Assembly (NCBI GenBank): GCA_046316615.1
Contig: JBKDAN010000057.1
Span: 1 to 64,000, forward strand
Direction of reading: 5' to 3'
DNA: 64,000 nucleotides
DNA from: BJHL01 sp040378885
GTDB lineage: Bacteria > Planctomycetota > Phycisphaerae > Phycisphaerales > UBA1924
The notes below the pieces were generated by a model, which was not told the DNA's origin, did not search any database, and saw nothing but the letters and a program-made list of their open reading frames with translations. Made by a program: the position numbers and the translations under genes. Shown here piece after piece: positions 63,601-64,000 of the stretch. Numbering within the stretch: the first letter of the stretch is position 1; every line of letters begins with the position of its first letter.

Positions 63601-64000
63601 TACACGCTGGTCTTTACGACTGACGGTTTGGCGGACGCTCTGCCCGAGAAGCCCCGTCAGAACTTCTTCATCGAAACCGGCGGCGGCATCATCGATTGGT
63701 TCCAGGCTGGTGGCGTTTCGACAAATCTCGCTCCGTTCAATGTCAGCTCGCTGGGCTTCAATGGCTCGCTGGCGAACGGTCAATCGATCGGTCAGTACGT
63801 CCTCGACAATCTCGTCGAAAGCCTCAATTCGCTCTATCAGGGCGCTGGCCTCGACGTGGTGTTCTCGACGAATCCGGCCGACTTTGAGTTCCAGCAGTTC
63901 TCGACGATCTACCTGGCCGGCAACACCGACCCGGTTCGCTCGCTCTTTGATGTGCTGGCGGCGCAGTCGACGCTGCGTATTCAGGAAGTCTTCGGCCAGG
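54682..64000 (+). CDS. Giant surface protein with LEPR-XLL-like start, cut by the window edge
   Basis: At least 3,106 residues; the frame is open to the end of the window without a stop. Near the N-terminus LEKRELLF (46-53) fits the LEPR-XLL motif of very large planctomycete exported proteins; no classical signal peptide precedes it. A domain like pre-peptidase C-terminal domains is at about 670-790 (ADVYAFATDG...IYYLVVTDS) and another at about 2600-2730 (DVDLYRVTLQAGQILRLGA). Between them, for well over 1,000 residues, are repeats of the type AGRNIGAITIGG / GNVGAVIVRGNF, likely a beta-helix. An Ig-like SbsA-type domain (about 2430-2500) and a Ca-binding loop DGDGNGLIDSDDDF (near 2536) follow. 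The last ~80 residues (VLDNLVESLNSLYQGAGLDVVFSTNP) suggest the start of a metalloprotease-like domain. Surface structure or adhesion is the likely role. Confidence 0.9.
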   Translation, partial: MGLFNRNTGNLIPSNSSGSSVAQRLAKAAGRLIGSAAATTEQVEQLEKRELLFNMTITAGDVDQATGLGTIRAYVHYALPRIFDDGEYDVPLPTGLTEDFNDEGFGLIGNGQLLLGSNIQVQHNVTPAGDLQVLGIPLQQDNQARFVRADLNQNGERFAFLPRGVNAQTGEATANRAADSVQFQVQADAFSAGDTSGIDTNNASLELLDVNGAVIRTFTGAALRRLFFTPADGNVANQANTNAPRGVGTIVIDRFQGQPDQPPAFAPFYSVRLTSTGTFSLGDASAFNLDNLVFGITAGRFTALSEEQEFGFVAVLSGPVGASASFTDLAGNPMVRDSFLGVPEGGNLSGFDPDDDGQVNTNFGLRSIRFNNVDARTSFTMWGTRWEAATERAPGADDFFGNANVTIIDSVTGVFDDFENLGFGYAADPVNDNVEISGLPPGAGSVVVGSPFLRSGVAGPALPGQFVADPTASPDFNFNRPDQGLFVPTGQSIGSVNIHGIVHGSSQFGGAIDRLTIGYLVGSVVVEGDAGQVYLGSDAGMWVLDPGFGFTNPNVQAEPVYRTGSELRVGRTLGDLSIAGRSLLNVTVLGDVNSPTTRPPTDSFTYIERESVQGFGDNTADINIIRTVVFEQNLQAAPAAIGGGLLGTTSQAIAWGTNFYRNNSVASAEFLNRSGTGIRVRGTLSGASPLSGEDTADVYAFATDGTTEVVIQGTTGEDGGGQYFRVVDQNGRTLAATQQARFDEGERRFLPSIIRFLPEEGAGIYYLVVTDSTFSDGGVGEYPYTLVVTGLAPVTFGSYRTGGGSGFSASGAGGDFGEGNNVSLLSGNMGAVRVGVGFGDENGEDTVPIGVYNTVQTADDSMSFQGGTFVIADGTLYNISTGGDIGSPRNAGSGSVIAFSISGDLGSLHTGIHPVVGQSVNEGDIADFVLSVGGRVGSMFITGGIGVDQDPTPGDPRSELGSGMVLRTGTNGGPGDIGIIRVGWHWATRGSSITTSNFSTIGALLVSQDAYEDAGDSRVGFYSNPLSITTGFGSDVRFFDVPQIDAENSNDDFVPLIGAGPVELIDDAGGRVIISVTGAEGLGVVGRVRLNAVNGSQGSMIGAIEVDNIQGFDLNIISDAPAGSGRIGIGRITVRGAAAGSQINIQGTAEVDVYRIDVFGDRMDEISNTTVNGDLLAVDAEALDRLRVSGNLGITQVNAWGPRTIAPFIGLQGDLADAVRGPVGWVADASFIDNDWGGGIYRPVASDVVNTGDAFLDDLGSPLDGRLAGLVVRSGFISDIDVGGSAQNVVLQGTGTLQGGGGDGTPQFAPGTIVNMRVNSDGTRAPGGFDGIRGTVFANNINTINIGDGVSSRGQSPLGVPGIFAQNNITTVTTTQSAGLPGSTAAPRTFVGGVIAVGNLNTDRPLPEDPDGINAIELPGALFDGAYVGTGELDKFWTSFNYDEERLTNGDINVFNIAGGTLFRTEINSVDLRSLNIAGGTFDASYVSTTDDIETITAANFRNSTALGQPSEFLPSTIIAAGNIDQITASEDMTDLRIKATGEVRRSIDARDMTRVNVGINNKLTALNVRRDLKGSTIETGRLETLSAGRNISSTTIDSAGLIQSLTAANEIRNTRIQSTGPDGAITTIAAPAGISGSVRSNGSIGTITSTLGDVNIELTTIRRDANVGTVTAGRDLALTGEVQGGMTGLVAGRNVGKRLEPGALVVRGTVAAVTAPNGTLYNDIRAGEGITAVTLGGASSKPTSDETGRGSLVSFRGIGTVAITGDFGGDIISYSGGIGTITITNGSFLPGRTIAAYSGSIAAVNIVGGSLFGNVYADLDITALSVTDAPAATGTTPAPAVFGDVGVNPNRSQNTFVSARRNELPAGVFAKSGFEGALVQAGRDIVAVTVSGGVYESGFAAGRNIGAITIGGIVANNSDFGQKGSFFAAGDRLSALTAGGGINDAYIIAGLTNLGADKRPGGIGTNADTVKSGTLGTITSPYTNWVTVVAGVDAGANGVYGDDALTAFSDEALDDRTALGRSTLENFAVGPDRNNTQYRFEAYGVGGTSTVPQTALLPAFGTVAQPPASGGFTGSRSFTVGAASYTFNLTGGGTAYFNTGTRTLTLDGTTAASTLAITSSSGTLEDLNITTTNNASLAALTFNSRLVGGGAVTIDGGVTALSFTQTGGITASGVTRRPTITIGGDVTTLTAGSITDGFITANSFGTVTLTGDFGSSAANDASLTALTGIGAVTISGNLRGLISSDREIGAVAVGATINGSFVRAGGSIVSVTSTGAMRQSVISAGFNVGPVTIGGDMFDSAISAGADLGRDGFFDGTGANADTLRTGNVGAVIVRGNFTESDITAGYLRGNDRFFGTTDDRIASGRGGIASVTISGTQVGSGRFSESYRIASNGTIGNVTIAGQASPGTVGNYGLEARELLPETAQVSDLSLSVSANVSTAVVTFNQPMEFNSLVSAITVSEVRGVSGEIEVRLVRGTDYTLSYDDRNNQLRVTFNRSVTEKNLPQLPGEPGAGLYRISFDQSIVSGRLAGSRIDGDGNGLIDSDDDFAGELVVGDAGDKLTAARVQALDGTFKDFYGPVNLNALFDSDVTPDGLPDPNQTFTVRGFIGDHPDHDSNNFRIQGDVDLYRVTLQAGQILRLGALQGSAIRAQTEVVAISGGSAIRLPATALTDDSFSIERSFLIETTGDYVIFVGDPTNIGSNTITNPLPSPGTIGDYRFTVTIFDDGDSGFTSTSDAGDGAVIAASPAASAFAGADGVYGNADDFSTIDVGEFSFTLSLGADGVFNTADDVISGRNIERLGVASITSQRSGDGRIVTTVESSIGPAGATGTPANITSDVDVYHLNSRQAITPGTKVRASVRLSGTGSDLGSQVANLGSNTALTQTQNYNTFSFGLFETTASQTLEDGVLVFAPTDFLPYAGTPNTVIASNGSVTYGYDDAGDFYIDFVMPESQFGVGSGTFAFYVQGVIQTDYTLVFTTDGLADALPEKPRQNFFIETGGGIIDWFQAGGVSTNLAPFNVSSLGFNGSLANGQSIGQYVLDNLVESLNSLYQGAGLDVVFSTNPADFEFQQFSTIYLAGNTDPVRSLFDVLAAQSTLRIQEVFGQ

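Overview
The window is GC-rich chromosomal DNA that most likely comes from a planctomycete, probably of the Phycisphaerae type. Four things support this: a giant surface protein with an LEPR-XLL-type N-terminal motif, two small proteins with PEP-CTERM-like tails, a prepilin-like protein ending in the H-X9-DG motif, and an ECF sigma factor carrying a membrane segment and a large C-terminal domain. The assignment rests on gene content only. No rRNA, tRNA, CRISPR array, transposase or phage gene was seen.

Layout. 1-846: no recognisable gene, but dense hairpins. 847-1986: an exported protein of unknown function in visibly AT-richer DNA. 2374-2922: a Nudix hydrolase, followed by a 17-unit octamer tandem repeat. 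3131-9613 (minus strand): a sigma-54 response regulator, its histidine kinase, a FlgN-like protein, a large TPR membrane protein and a small membrane-anchored protein, probably one regulatory and chaperone block for the flagellum. 9651-15178: housekeeping genes (KGSA-type aldehyde dehydrogenase, ComM/YifB ATPase, DinB-like protein, SerC, a small membrane protein, OsmC).

15210-35435 is a flagellar locus, all on the plus strand: flgB, flgC, fliE, a terminator, then fliF, fliG, fliH, fliI, fliJ, a MotE-like gene, fliK, flgD, a flagellar-operon protein, flgE, a membrane protein, fliL, fliN, fliO, fliP, fliQ, fliR, flhB and flhA. It encodes the MS ring, part of the rod and switch, the ATPase complex, hook assembly and the complete export gate. 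fliM, the rest of the rod and L/P-ring genes, the filament genes and the stator genes are not here.

35451-44084 holds a CDP-alcohol phosphatidyltransferase, a tiny gene and a lipoprotein, a prepilin-like protein coupled to the transmembrane ECF sigma factor, two PEP-CTERM-like proteins, a FluC fluoride channel and an unknown protein. 44227-51633 is nuoJKLMN, the membrane arm of complex I, with histidine-rich inserts in NuoL and NuoM. Its terminator lies inside the end of a convergent membrane-protein gene. pheA follows at 52945-54129. From 54682 to the window edge runs one open frame of more than 3,100 codons. It encodes a giant beta-rich surface protein with pre-peptidase C-terminal-like domains, and it is preceded by a roughly 390-nt structured leader.

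The clearest unexplained signals are a recurring class of 7-8 bp tandem repeats at gene borders, hairpin-rich gene-free regions, the missing fliM, the sigma factor/prepilin pair, the His-rich complex I inserts and the giant gene with its leader.
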